Shown here: positions 1 through 7,742 of the stretch, piece by piece | Numbering within the stretch: position 1 is the first letter of the stretch | Layout: every line of letters starts with the position of its first letter | DNA from: Prevotella sp. | GTDB lineage: Bacteria; Bacteroidota; Bacteroidia; Bacteroidales; Bacteroidaceae | Length of the DNA: 64,000 nucleotides | NCBI GenBank assembly: GCA_017651265.1 | Contig: JAGCDO010000059.1 | Location: 1 to 64,000 of the forward strand | Direction of reading: 5' to 3' | Notes under the pieces: generated by a model | Databases searched by the model: none | The model's input: the letters and a program-made list of their open reading frames with translations, nothing else | What the model was told of the DNA's origin: nothing | Made by a program: the position numbers and the translations under genes

Positions 1-85
1 GTCGGGTTACACCCATCTCGGCACTTTCTACCGCAATTATAAAATTGTAACAGGAAAAACACCTGCAAAAGCAAGTATTTTGTGA
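1..85 (+). CDS. C-terminal fragment of an AraC-family HTH regulator (cut by window edge)
   Basis: The frame starting at base 2 encodes 27 residues ending in TGA at 83-85. They read SGYTHLGTFYRNYKIVTG followed by KTPAKASIL. The pattern G(Y/F)xxxxxFxRxYKxxTGxTP is the end of the second helix-turn-helix of AraC/XylS regulators, which in Bacteroidales also ends hybrid two-component regulators. The N-terminal part lies outside the window, so sensor type and targets cannot be judged. It ends about 50 bp before the promoter of the secreted-protein cluster, so it may regulate that cluster; this is inference from position only. Confidence 0.75.
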   Translation, partial: SGYTHLGTFYRNYKIVTGKTPAKASIL

Positions 86-137
86 TTTTGAGAATTCTTT
101 TATCTGTTTTGAGAAAGATTGTTATATATAAATAAGG

Positions 138-145
138 TATATTTG
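138..145 (+). promoter_or_regulatory. Bacteroidota -7 promoter element TATATTTG
   Basis: TATATTTG followed by C matches the Bacteroidota sigma-ABfr -7 consensus TAnnTTTG. TTG/TTTG triplets lie 17-28 bp upstream (110-121) as a possible -33 element. It is the only clear promoter before the first gene of the surface-protein cluster and probably starts its transcript. Confidence 0.6.
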
Positions 146-175
146 CACCTATATATAACTGATCAACTCAAACTT

Positions 176-280
176 ATGAAAAAAAGAATATTGATATCGC
201 TGTGCATGGCAGTTCTTGCCAGTGTGTCGACCTACCGGATATTTATATCCTGTAATGGCCGTATGGTGATTCTAATTTGA
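176..280 (+). CDS. 34-aa signal-peptide-like small ORF
   Basis: An ATG at 176 about 30 nt after the promoter opens a 34-codon frame starting MKKRILISLCMAVLASVS and ending at TGA 278-280. The lysine-rich N-terminus and hydrophobic core look like a Sec signal peptide, but almost nothing follows. It may be the stub of a secreted protein truncated by deletion, or a short leader peptide for the cluster. I recognise no family. The spacing from promoter to ATG supports real translation; the length makes this uncertain. Confidence 0.35.
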   Translation: MKKRILISLCMAVLASVSTYRIFISCNGRMVILI

Positions 281-330
281 TAGAGACTTACGTATAATAC
301 AAAATATAATAACTAAAAACCATAAAGAAA

Positions 331-1440
331 ATGAAAGCAAAAAGATTTATTTTTTCAGTTATTGTGCTCTGCTTCACAATGGTAGCTGGGGCGCAAGAGA
401 ATGAGGTTGCTACGGCTATATTGCAACATGGTGAGGGGGCTACCGTTTATACTGGTTTGGATGCCCTTGTGAATGCATGTGCTGCTGCTGATAATGGTGA
501 TGTCATCACGCTGTCGTCAGGAACTTTTAATAGTGCAAATATCACAAAGTCTATCAGTGTCTATGGCGCGGGTTATGAAGTGGATGCGAACACAGATACT
601 GGTGTCACTCAAATCGTTAATGGTTCTAACGGTGTTTTGAGAGTCGGGGTTGAAAATGCAACATTGAGCGGAGTGCACCTTGAAGGCTTGAGGGTGGAGT
701 GTGAAATCAACCTAGGTAATATCTGGTGGAATCAGGAAACAACATCCGTAGAAGATGTCGTTATAACAAAGTGCTATGAAAATAAGCACATCGGTATTCA
801 TTGTAATGTCAAAGATGTGGATATCTCACAATGTGTGATCTTAGGAGATATTGGAAGCTATAACAATGAGCAGTTGGCCACAAATCTCTTTGTGAAGAAC
901 TGTCACATAACTGGTAGGGTTTGTAGAATGAAGAGCGGTAGCGAAGTATGGGTTGACCATTGTATTCAAAGGGGCGGTTTCTACCATGACAGTTCCAGGG
1001 ATGGAGGTGCTCTTGATCACTCGGCATTTCGCTGGACTAACTGCATTTTCACTATCAGCAGTGAAATTCATCGTGCTGTAGGTATCGGTAGTACCGTCCA
1101 GAATTGTATCTGTCCTACCATCGAATATTGCTTCCTGGTGTTACCGGGCTTTGATGTCAATAACTCTGGCTTAATAGAAATCGCTGAAGCTGGGATGTTC
1201 GAAGGCGGAGTTAATTCTGAATATTCAACAGAGAAGACTTTCAATATTGCCAATCCCACAGAATGGATAGGAACCGACAATACAGAAATCGGTATCAACG
1301 GTGGTATCGGCTTCAACAAGGTACCTGCTACACCTGTGGTGAAGGACCTCTCTGCTACGGTGGATGGTAAGAAGCTCATTGTGAACTTCCAAACACATGT
1401 ACGCCCTGTTCCCACAACAAATCTTGAACCAGAACCCTAA
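331..1440 (+). CDS. Secreted right-handed beta-helix-like protein (paralogue of 4472-5479)
   Basis: 369 aa with a Sec signal peptide (MKAKRFIFSVIVLCFTMVAGAQ, cleavage near residue 22). Residues about 30-90 (ATVYTGLDALVNAC.., DVITLSSGTFNSANITKSISVYGAG) resemble the opening strands of pectate-lyase/DUF1565-like parallel beta-helices. They are followed by irregular short beta segments with recurring VxxCxI patterns to about residue 280. The end (TPVVKDLSATVDGKKLIVNFQ) matches the end of the 4472-5479 product, so the two genes are duplicates. It has no GIYIxNGKK tail, unlike its neighbours. Start chosen at the ATG with the signal peptide; the leader AACTAAAAACC before it is also found before 4472. 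Exact function unknown; perhaps glycan or host-surface binding. Confidence 0.7.
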   Translation: MKAKRFIFSVIVLCFTMVAGAQENEVATAILQHGEGATVYTGLDALVNACAAADNGDVITLSSGTFNSANITKSISVYGAGYEVDANTDTGVTQIVNGSNGVLRVGVENATLSGVHLEGLRVECEINLGNIWWNQETTSVEDVVITKCYENKHIGIHCNVKDVDISQCVILGDIGSYNNEQLATNLFVKNCHITGRVCRMKSGSEVWVDHCIQRGGFYHDSSRDGGALDHSAFRWTNCIFTISSEIHRAVGIGSTVQNCICPTIEYCFLVLPGFDVNNSGLIEIAEAGMFEGGVNSEYSTEKTFNIANPTEWIGTDNTEIGINGGIGFNKVPATPVVKDLSATVDGKKLIVNFQTHVRPVPTTNLEPEP

Positions 1441-1447
1441 CACGCCT

Positions 1448-2476
1448 ATGCTTATGAACAGGAAAAGGTTTATATTGCTGACCTGTGCTGTGGCTTTCTG
1501 TTTCGCGGCAAAGGCACAGAGCAGCAGTATCGTGGCGATGGAATACTGGATTGACCAGAAAATCGACGACCGGCAGCCGATAGCAAGTGCGCCGGCACAG
1601 ATCGACATTAATGATCTGTCACCAGGGTTCCATTGTATCAGTGTGCGAGTCAAAGACGATACGGGGCTTTGGAGTGCAGTGCAGACTAAATACTTCATGG
1701 TACTTCGTCCTGAATCAGTAGCTACCAGTATCGTTAAGATGGAGTATTGGCTCGATGGGAAGATTAATAACAAGGAACCATTGAGTAGTTCAAAGGCCAT
1801 TATTGAGATTGATGACTTATCCCCGGGAATCCATTATATCAGCGTGCGCTCCCAAGATGATACAGGCTTGTGGAGTGGCGTTACAACAAAATATTTCGTG
1901 ATAGCACGTCCCACCACCATAGCAAACAGTATCGCAAGCATGGAATATTGGTTTGATGGTAAGATCGGTGAGAGTCAGACCTTGACAAACAATGTGGCTG
2001 AGATCAATATCGAAGCACTGTCACCTGGATTCCATTCCATCAGTGTGCGCTCGAAAGATGATACAGGTATATGGAGTAGTGTGATGACGAAATACTTCAT
2101 CATACCAAGAATAGTTGAAACGGCAACAATCACGCATTATTGCTATTGGTTTGATGAAAACACGGAGAATACCACCATTGAGGCATCCACCAATCCCATC
2201 AACCTGTTAGAACTCAATCTAACAGGATTAAGTTACTACACGGAACACACGCTCTACTTGGCTGTATGTGACTCCAAAGGTGCGTATAGTACGGTGATGG
2301 AAGAAATATTTATCATTGAGCCGATCACGACGGGAGTTGAGTCGTTGAATGGTCAAAGGGATTCGGTCAAAGATCAAAAGGAAGACTGGTATTCTCTTGA
2401 TGGAAAGAAACTCAACGAGCGACCCACTCAAAAAGGTATCTACATCCGCAATGGGAAAAAGATCATCATCAAGTAA
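1448..2476 (+). CDS. Secreted YWID-repeat protein with C-terminal GIYIxNGKK tail
   Basis: 342 aa from ATG 1448 (an in-frame ATG at 1454 gives 340). The signal peptide is MNRKRFILLTCAVAFCFAAKAQ. Three repeats of about 60 residues follow, each built as (M)EYW(I/L/F)D.KI...(A/I)xI(D/N)I..LSPGxHxISVR.(K/Q)DDTG(L/I)WS..(T/K)KYF, then a fourth degenerate one. The C-terminus (WYSLDGKKLNERP.QKGIYIRNGKKIIIK) is the short tail common in Prevotella secreted proteins, probably a type IX secretion or surface-anchoring signal. It begins 7 bp after the previous stop. The same repeats form the N-terminus of the 5517-7523 product. Each repeat looks like an Ig-like beta-sandwich. Function unknown. Confidence 0.75.
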   Translation: MLMNRKRFILLTCAVAFCFAAKAQSSSIVAMEYWIDQKIDDRQPIASAPAQIDINDLSPGFHCISVRVKDDTGLWSAVQTKYFMVLRPESVATSIVKMEYWLDGKINNKEPLSSSKAIIEIDDLSPGIHYISVRSQDDTGLWSGVTTKYFVIARPTTIANSIASMEYWFDGKIGESQTLTNNVAEINIEALSPGFHSISVRSKDDTGIWSSVMTKYFIIPRIVETATITHYCYWFDENTENTTIEASTNPINLLELNLTGLSYYTEHTLYLAVCDSKGAYSTVMEEIFIIEPITTGVESLNGQRDSVKDQKEDWYSLDGKKLNERPTQKGIYIRNGKKIIIK

Positions 2477-2535
2477 AGCACCGAACCTCTCCATAAGGAG
2501 GGGGAAAGAAAGAACTATTACTAACAATAATAAAG

Positions 2536-4422
2536 ATGAAAACAAGACGGTTTATTATTTCTGCAATCGCGCTGATCTGCACCATGGGGGGTGCATGGGC
2601 AAGTTCAATCCCAGGAACTTTACCTGGCCTTTTTACCATCAATGTCAGTGGCGAAAAAGTTGTGTTCTCACAAGGCAACCTGCAGTATCAGGCATCAACC
2701 AATACTTGGCGTTTCGCTGAGCATCAGTATGACTATATCGGCAATGTTGATGGAAATACCTCTCCTTCTTCAAGCCAGGCAGAATGGATAGATTACTTCA
2801 ACTGGGGTACGAGTGGCTATAATCACGGTGCAAACTGTTACCAGCCATGGAGCACAAGCACTTCTCGAAGCGATTATTATGCCTATGGCTCGAACTCTAA
2901 GAATCTCTATGATGCTAAAGATGACGGCACCATGCGTGGTCAGGCCGATTGGGGATATAACGCTATAAGTAATGGTGGCAACGCAGAAAACATTGGTTGG
3001 CGCACACTCACCAAGGAAGAATGGGCTTATATCATCAACAGCCGCAGCGGTGACTATAGATATGCCAAGGGTACAGTACATAACAAGAACGGATTTATTA
3101 TTTTCCCTGATGGATTTACTCTCCCTGAAGGTATAAGTATTACCAATGCCAACACGTCTGATGCTGGATATACGTCGTATAGTGATGATGACTGGGCCGC
3201 TCTGGAAACGAATGGGTGTGTGTTCCTGCCTGCCACAGGTATGCGAAATAGGACAAGTGTTTATGAAACTGGTTCCGTTGGTAATTATTGGTCAAGTTCC
3301 TATATGAATAACGACAGGGTTTATAATATTCGTTTTGATGGGAGTTCTTTAAAAATTGAAAATGACGGTGATAGACAGAATGGCTTTCCCGTTCGCCTCG
3401 TAAAAGCCTCCTTGGATCAAGACAACGGAGGCTACTACCTCATTGGTTGTGTGCAGGATTGGAAGGACTTCGCTACGCTGGTTGAGACAACTCCAATGGC
3501 CAATGCTAAGATGACGGCTGACATTGACTTAAGTACAGATGTGACGATGGTAGGAACGGAGAGTATTCCTTATCAAGGAACATTCGATGGACAAGGACAT
3601 AAACTGACTGTGAATTGGAGTGTCAATGGAGGAGGAAATGGCGTAGCTCCTTTCCGCTATGTCAGTGGGGCGACCATTCAGAAACTTCACGTTGATGGAA
3701 ACATCAGTGCTACTGGAAGTGAGCAAAGAGGAGCTGCAAGTATCGCCGCATTTAGTAAAGGAAGTACAACAACAACCATTAGTGAATGTTGGGGGGCTGT
3801 ATCATTAACATGTTATGATACTATGGGAGGTTTGTTTAGTGTAGCATACGAAACTAGCACAGTAAATATTACTGACTGTCTGTTCAGTGGTACTATCAAT
3901 CCAACGCACTCCGGCCAAGGATTTTGCGCAGGTTTTGCTTCACAAGCAATGAAAGATGGTTCAAATGTCCCAACGATTAATATTACACGTGGACTATATT
4001 TGGGTAAATATACTGGCAGTACTGAGAATTGTTACAATTTTGTGCGAATGGATCGTCCAGATTGGTTTGGTACGCATACAATAACGGATTGCTACTATAA
4101 AGATGCTTATGGTACAGCACAAGGAACACAAGTATCATCTGAAGAATTGGCAGACGGCACGGTTACCAATGGACTGAATAATGGTCGCACTGGTGATGAA
4201 GCTCCTTGGATACAGGATCCTGTTACCAATCTTCCTATGTTGAAGAGCTTTGTATCAAAGAACTCAGGAATCTCTACTGGCTTCATCCCTATTGAAAATG
4301 GGAAATTGGAAATGGAGAATGAAGCAAATGGTTGGTATAGCATCAGTGGCCAAAAGCTTAAGGGGAAACCTGCGGCCAAGGGTATTTATATACGCAAGGG
4401 AAAGAAAGTGATTATCAATTAA
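2536..4422 (+). CDS. Secreted FISUMP-like plus GLUG-repeat protein with C-terminal tail
   Basis: 628 aa with signal peptide MKTRRFIISAIALICTMGGAWA. Residues about 30-290 form a FISUMP-like, C-type-lectin-fold module: FSQGNLQY, WGTSGYN, GWRTLTKEEW, GNYWSSSY, GFPVRLVK. Residues about 300-560 hold GLUG-type beta-helix repeats (GTFDGQGHKLTV, VAPFRYVSGATIQKLHVDGNI). The C-terminus (WYSISGQKL..KPAAKGIYIRKGKKVIIN) is a sorting-like tail. Stretches at about 3240-3400 and 3720-4110 are visibly more AT-rich than the rest, suggesting exchange of variable segments. It follows 59 bp after the YWID-repeat gene and probably shares its transcript. Likely a surface adhesin or carbohydrate-binding protein; this is inferred from domain types. 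Confidence 0.75.
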   Translation: MKTRRFIISAIALICTMGGAWASSIPGTLPGLFTINVSGEKVVFSQGNLQYQASTNTWRFAEHQYDYIGNVDGNTSPSSSQAEWIDYFNWGTSGYNHGANCYQPWSTSTSRSDYYAYGSNSKNLYDAKDDGTMRGQADWGYNAISNGGNAENIGWRTLTKEEWAYIINSRSGDYRYAKGTVHNKNGFIIFPDGFTLPEGISITNANTSDAGYTSYSDDDWAALETNGCVFLPATGMRNRTSVYETGSVGNYWSSSYMNNDRVYNIRFDGSSLKIENDGDRQNGFPVRLVKASLDQDNGGYYLIGCVQDWKDFATLVETTPMANAKMTADIDLSTDVTMVGTESIPYQGTFDGQGHKLTVNWSVNGGGNGVAPFRYVSGATIQKLHVDGNISATGSEQRGAASIAAFSKGSTTTTISECWGAVSLTCYDTMGGLFSVAYETSTVNITDCLFSGTINPTHSGQGFCAGFASQAMKDGSNVPTINITRGLYLGKYTGSTENCYNFVRMDRPDWFGTHTITDCYYKDAYGTAQGTQVSSEELADGTVTNGLNNGRTGDEAPWIQDPVTNLPMLKSFVSKNSGISTGFIPIENGKLEMENEANGWYSISGQKLKGKPAAKGIYIRKGKKVIIN

Positions 4423-4471
4423 ACATGATACATCAAAGATAAATAGATATATAACTAAAAACCTATAAACA

Positions 4472-5479
4472 ATGAAAGCAAAAAGATTATTTATTTCAGT
4501 TATCGCGCTCTGCTGCACAATGGTAGCATGGGCGCAGAATGAAGCAGCCGTGGCAATATTGCAGAAGAGCAATGGCGAAGTGAAAATCTACAACGGAAGT
4601 AGTGCCCTGCAGAACGCATATAATGATGCGGAAGAAACTGGCAGTGTGATAACTCTTTCCTCTGGTACGTTCAACTCACCAGGCAATATCCAAAAGTCGG
4701 TTAATATCTATGGCAATGGCTTCGAGGTAAATGAACAGAACGGTATTACTACTCCAACCACCATTAGTAGTGGACTGAATTTTAGTACTGGTAGTGATGA
4801 AAAAAGTCTGGAGAAATTCAGAATAGAGGGCATTTACATTAATGGTGAAGTAAAAGTTCAGCAGACAAAAGAACTCGTTATCTCAAAGTGCCGTCTCACT
4901 GACTTTACTATTTCTGGGAACAATGCTGAGGCCCTTACCATACAGCAAAGTCTCTTAACACGCTCTATACAAGGGAATTACGAAATCAAAGGACTGACTA
5001 TTAAGAATAGTTATATTGGATTAAGAGTAACAGCAAGCCATGCAGACAATCAAATTCTCATTGATCACTGCCTGCTGCCTACAGGAGCTGAGGGTGGACA
5101 TGCAAAAGCTGTCTATAAGAATTGTATTTTTCATGGCTTATATCGTGCAAGTATAGCAACCAACTCAACGGTTAAGCATTGTATCCTTAGAGATATTAGT
5201 GTTGATGGGTGTATTGTAGAAGGAAACTGGACCACTAATGGTACAGGTATTTTTGAAGACGGAGGATATCTTGAAAACTATTATGGTTGTTTCTACGATG
5301 CTGCCCGCACCTATAAACTGAGTGATCCTGAGACTTATGTTGGTACTGATGGAACAGAGGTTGGTATTCAAGGTGGTATGGGCTTTAATAAGGTTCCTTC
5401 TACTCCCGTTGTAAAAAGTTTAAGTCCTACCGTGGAGGGTAACACACTGAAGATTAACTATGAGGTAGAGTTACGATAA
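4472..5479 (+). CDS. Secreted right-handed beta-helix-like protein (paralogue of 331-1440)
   Basis: 335 aa with signal peptide MKAKRLFISVIALCCTMVAWAQ, nearly the same as that of the first gene. Shared segments include AAVAILQ, G.VITLSSGTFNSPGNIQKSVNIYGNGFEV, YVGTDGTEVGIQGGMGFNKVPSTPVVKSLSPTV, and the ending (NTLKINYEVELR). The middle differs strongly, as expected for a beta-helix whose exposed surface has diverged. The upstream leader (ATATAACTAAAAACC) is also duplicated, so the duplication included regulatory sequence. No C-terminal GIYIxNGKK tail. It ends 37 bp before the 5517 gene, so the order beta-helix then YWID protein is the same as in the first copy. Confidence 0.7.
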   Translation: MKAKRLFISVIALCCTMVAWAQNEAAVAILQKSNGEVKIYNGSSALQNAYNDAEETGSVITLSSGTFNSPGNIQKSVNIYGNGFEVNEQNGITTPTTISSGLNFSTGSDEKSLEKFRIEGIYINGEVKVQQTKELVISKCRLTDFTISGNNAEALTIQQSLLTRSIQGNYEIKGLTIKNSYIGLRVTASHADNQILIDHCLLPTGAEGGHAKAVYKNCIFHGLYRASIATNSTVKHCILRDISVDGCIVEGNWTTNGTGIFEDGGYLENYYGCFYDAARTYKLSDPETYVGTDGTEVGIQGGMGFNKVPSTPVVKSLSPTVEGNTLKINYEVELR

Positions 5480-5516
5480 GTTTCTGGTAAATAGTTCAAC
5501 ATTCATCGGTAATAAA

Positions 5517-7523
5517 ATGAACAGATTACTAATCGTATACTGCTTCCTTATGAGCAGTCTCGCCATGATGGGGCAGGGCAGTATCACTGATAAGGAATAC
5601 TGGATAGATCAGCAGATAGATGAACGCCAGTCGTTGGGTCTGTCTCCTACAGAGGTGGATATCTCGCAACTCTCTACAGGAGTACATGCAGTGACGGTGC
5701 GAGTGAAGGATAATAACAACTTGTGGAGTGCTCCAGTTACGAAGTATTTCGTCATCACTCCACCAAGCAGTAAGGCTACCACTATTTCAGAAAGGGAATA
5801 CTGGTTCGATGGTCATATTGGTGAACGGCAATCACTTGATAATTCCGTTGCTACAATCGATATACCTGATTTGTCTATGGGCGTTCACTCCATAACAGTG
5901 CGTGTGAAGGACAATAACAACCTGTGGAGCAGCGCGGTAACGAAATACTTCCTCGTTCCACAAAAGACAACGGAAACAAGTATCGTCCGCTATATGTATT
6001 GGATTGACGATGATATCGACAACAAGGTTATTGTTGAAACAGTTGGATCCGAACGTATCATCAATGTTGAGGTGGGAGAACTCTCTGAGGGCAAGCACAT
6101 ATTATATTGGCGTGTAGGTGACTCTAATGGTACGTGGAGTCAGGAAGTGAACAACCGTCTCTTTAATTATGTATTGCCTGTAACGGGCATCGGAGCCCTC
6201 AGCAGCGACATGAATCTGGCATTACATGATAATTTGCAAGCTGGTTACTTAACAGAATATGACGCAGATAATAAGCATATTATGGTAGAAGATCTAACAG
6301 CGATCCCTGCAAATATTGGTGTGCTTCTTCGCGGAAAGGGTTCACAAAAAGTAACATTACTGGAAGCAGCAAGCTGCGAGGATGAGACAGAGGGTAACGG
6401 TCTTGTTCCTGTGAAAGAAGAGATTAACCTGATGACGGATATGGCTGTTCCCAACGGTGCATTCCTCATCAGTTCTGTAGATGACTGGAAGAGTTTTGCT
6501 TCCCAGGTAAGTAGCAAGCCGGATTTAAATGCGGTAATGACAACAGATATTGACTTGGGTGATGAGCAGACAAAGATCGGAACATCGAGCAAACCATATA
6601 AAGGAGTCTTCGATGGCCAGGGACATACACTGACGGTACATCTGACGGGTGGTAATGACATTGCCCCATTCGTAAGTATTTCCAATGCTAAAATAAAAAA
6701 CCTTCATGTGGATGGAACAATCACAATTACTGGTATGCATGGATCTGGCATTGCCAGCTATGTTGCAGGTAATAGTACCATCGAGAACTGTCATTCATCG
6801 GTAATCATCACCACATCCCGTAGTTCTGATTTCGATGGTGGTGGCTTTATCGGACGAGTCAATAGTGGAAATACCGTATCCTTCACCAATTGTCTCTTCG
6901 ACGGTCAGCTGCTCGCAACAAGTAGTGCCTATTCATGCGGTGGTTTCGTAGGGTGGACACAAAGTAATACTTCTGTAACGTTGGAGAACTGTTTCTTTAA
7001 CCCGTCAGCACCCGTAAATGTCGCGGTATATACCAACAGCAGAACGTTTGTTTCTGGCAATACCGCAGGCACAATTACCAACTGTTATCACACATCGACG
7101 TTTGGTGAAGTGCAAGGAACGGATGCTACTGAAATGAGTCCTTCCAATTTGGCTACTGCTCTCGGTGCAAGATGGGAGATTCGGAATGATCAAGTGGTAC
7201 CCATTATGACAGATGGTAATGAAGGTGACTATACCAACTTCTATCTTAACAATTCCCTCTTCTTGAAAGTGGAATCTATGGTGATCATTCCTGCCAACAG
7301 GGCATATCTCCGATTGCCATCATCCGTAGTTGGCGATACAAAGATTGTCAAACTATGGTGGGGTAATGAGGAACCATCTCCTATTGCTACTAGCATCAGT
7401 GAAGCTACACAAGATAAGATTCAAAGTGATGAGTGGTTCACCATCGAGGGCATAAAACTCAATGGGAAACCTACTGAAAAGGGTATCTATATCCGTAATG
7501 GCCGTAAGGTAATTCTCAAGTAG
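5517..7523 (+). CDS. Secreted YWID-repeat / GLUG mosaic protein with C-terminal tail
   Basis: 668 aa with signal peptide MNRLLIVYCFLMSSLAMMGQG. Residues about 24-215 hold two clear YWID repeats plus a third divergent one like those of the 1448-2476 product. Residues about 220-300 (IPANIGVLLRGKGSQKVTLL) begin a beta domain that resumes near 590 (YTNFYLNNSLFLKV..IIPANRAYLRLPSS). Between the halves, about 305-560, sits a GLUG block (GVFDGQGHTLTV, IKNLHVDGTI) like that of the 2536-4422 product. This appears to be a domain inserted inside another domain. The tail is WFTIEGIKLNGKPTEKGIYIRNGRKVILK. Probably a surface-exposed, multi-domain protein; function unknown. Confidence 0.75.
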   Translation: MNRLLIVYCFLMSSLAMMGQGSITDKEYWIDQQIDERQSLGLSPTEVDISQLSTGVHAVTVRVKDNNNLWSAPVTKYFVITPPSSKATTISEREYWFDGHIGERQSLDNSVATIDIPDLSMGVHSITVRVKDNNNLWSSAVTKYFLVPQKTTETSIVRYMYWIDDDIDNKVIVETVGSERIINVEVGELSEGKHILYWRVGDSNGTWSQEVNNRLFNYVLPVTGIGALSSDMNLALHDNLQAGYLTEYDADNKHIMVEDLTAIPANIGVLLRGKGSQKVTLLEAASCEDETEGNGLVPVKEEINLMTDMAVPNGAFLISSVDDWKSFASQVSSKPDLNAVMTTDIDLGDEQTKIGTSSKPYKGVFDGQGHTLTVHLTGGNDIAPFVSISNAKIKNLHVDGTITITGMHGSGIASYVAGNSTIENCHSSVIITTSRSSDFDGGGFIGRVNSGNTVSFTNCLFDGQLLATSSAYSCGGFVGWTQSNTSVTLENCFFNPSAPVNVAVYTNSRTFVSGNTAGTITNCYHTSTFGEVQGTDATEMSPSNLATALGARWEIRNDQVVPIMTDGNEGDYTNFYLNNSLFLKVESMVIIPANRAYLRLPSSVVGDTKIVKLWWGNEEPSPIATSISEATQDKIQSDEWFTIEGIKLNGKPTEKGIYIRNGRKVILK

Positions 7524-7575
7524 AAAGAATTTTATTATATAAACAAAAGTAATTAACTAACCAATTAAAACAATT

Positions 7576-7737
7576 ATGAACAAGAAACAAAGAAGAAAGT
7601 ATTCCGCACCCTTGATAAAGGTGCGTAGAATTTACGTAGAGCAGTGTTTACTCGCTGCGAGTATGGGCTCGGGTGCCAAGCTGCAGGGTGCCGGTGTTGA
7701 TGAGAGTGGTGCAGATTCTAATGGTGAAATTTGGTAA
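7576..7737 (+). CDS. 53-aa conserved-type small peptide upstream of fimbrillin-like lipoprotein
   Basis: ATG 7576 to TAA 7735-7737 gives 53 aa starting MNKKQRRKYSAPLIKVRRIY, then VEQCLLAASMGSGAKLQGAG and ending VDESGADSNGEIW. The plan fits the very common short Bacteroidales peptides found next to fimbrillin-type genes: basic start, Y..P.I.V, VE..LLA.S, acidic/glycine-rich end with terminal tryptophan. It has no signal peptide. The stop lies 5 nt before the lipoprotein start at 7743, so the two are probably translationally coupled. The role of such peptides is not established to my knowledge. It is short enough that automated gene calling may miss it. Confidence 0.6.
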   Translation: MNKKQRRKYSAPLIKVRRIYVEQCLLAASMGSGAKLQGAGVDESGADSNGEIW

Positions 7738-7742
7738 GGCGT

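Noticed and set aside
2478-2520. Third copy of the lgt-associated 43-bp repeat
   Set aside because: CCTCTCCATAAGGAGGGG and ACTATTAC are suggestive, but the rest does not align well enough to claim.
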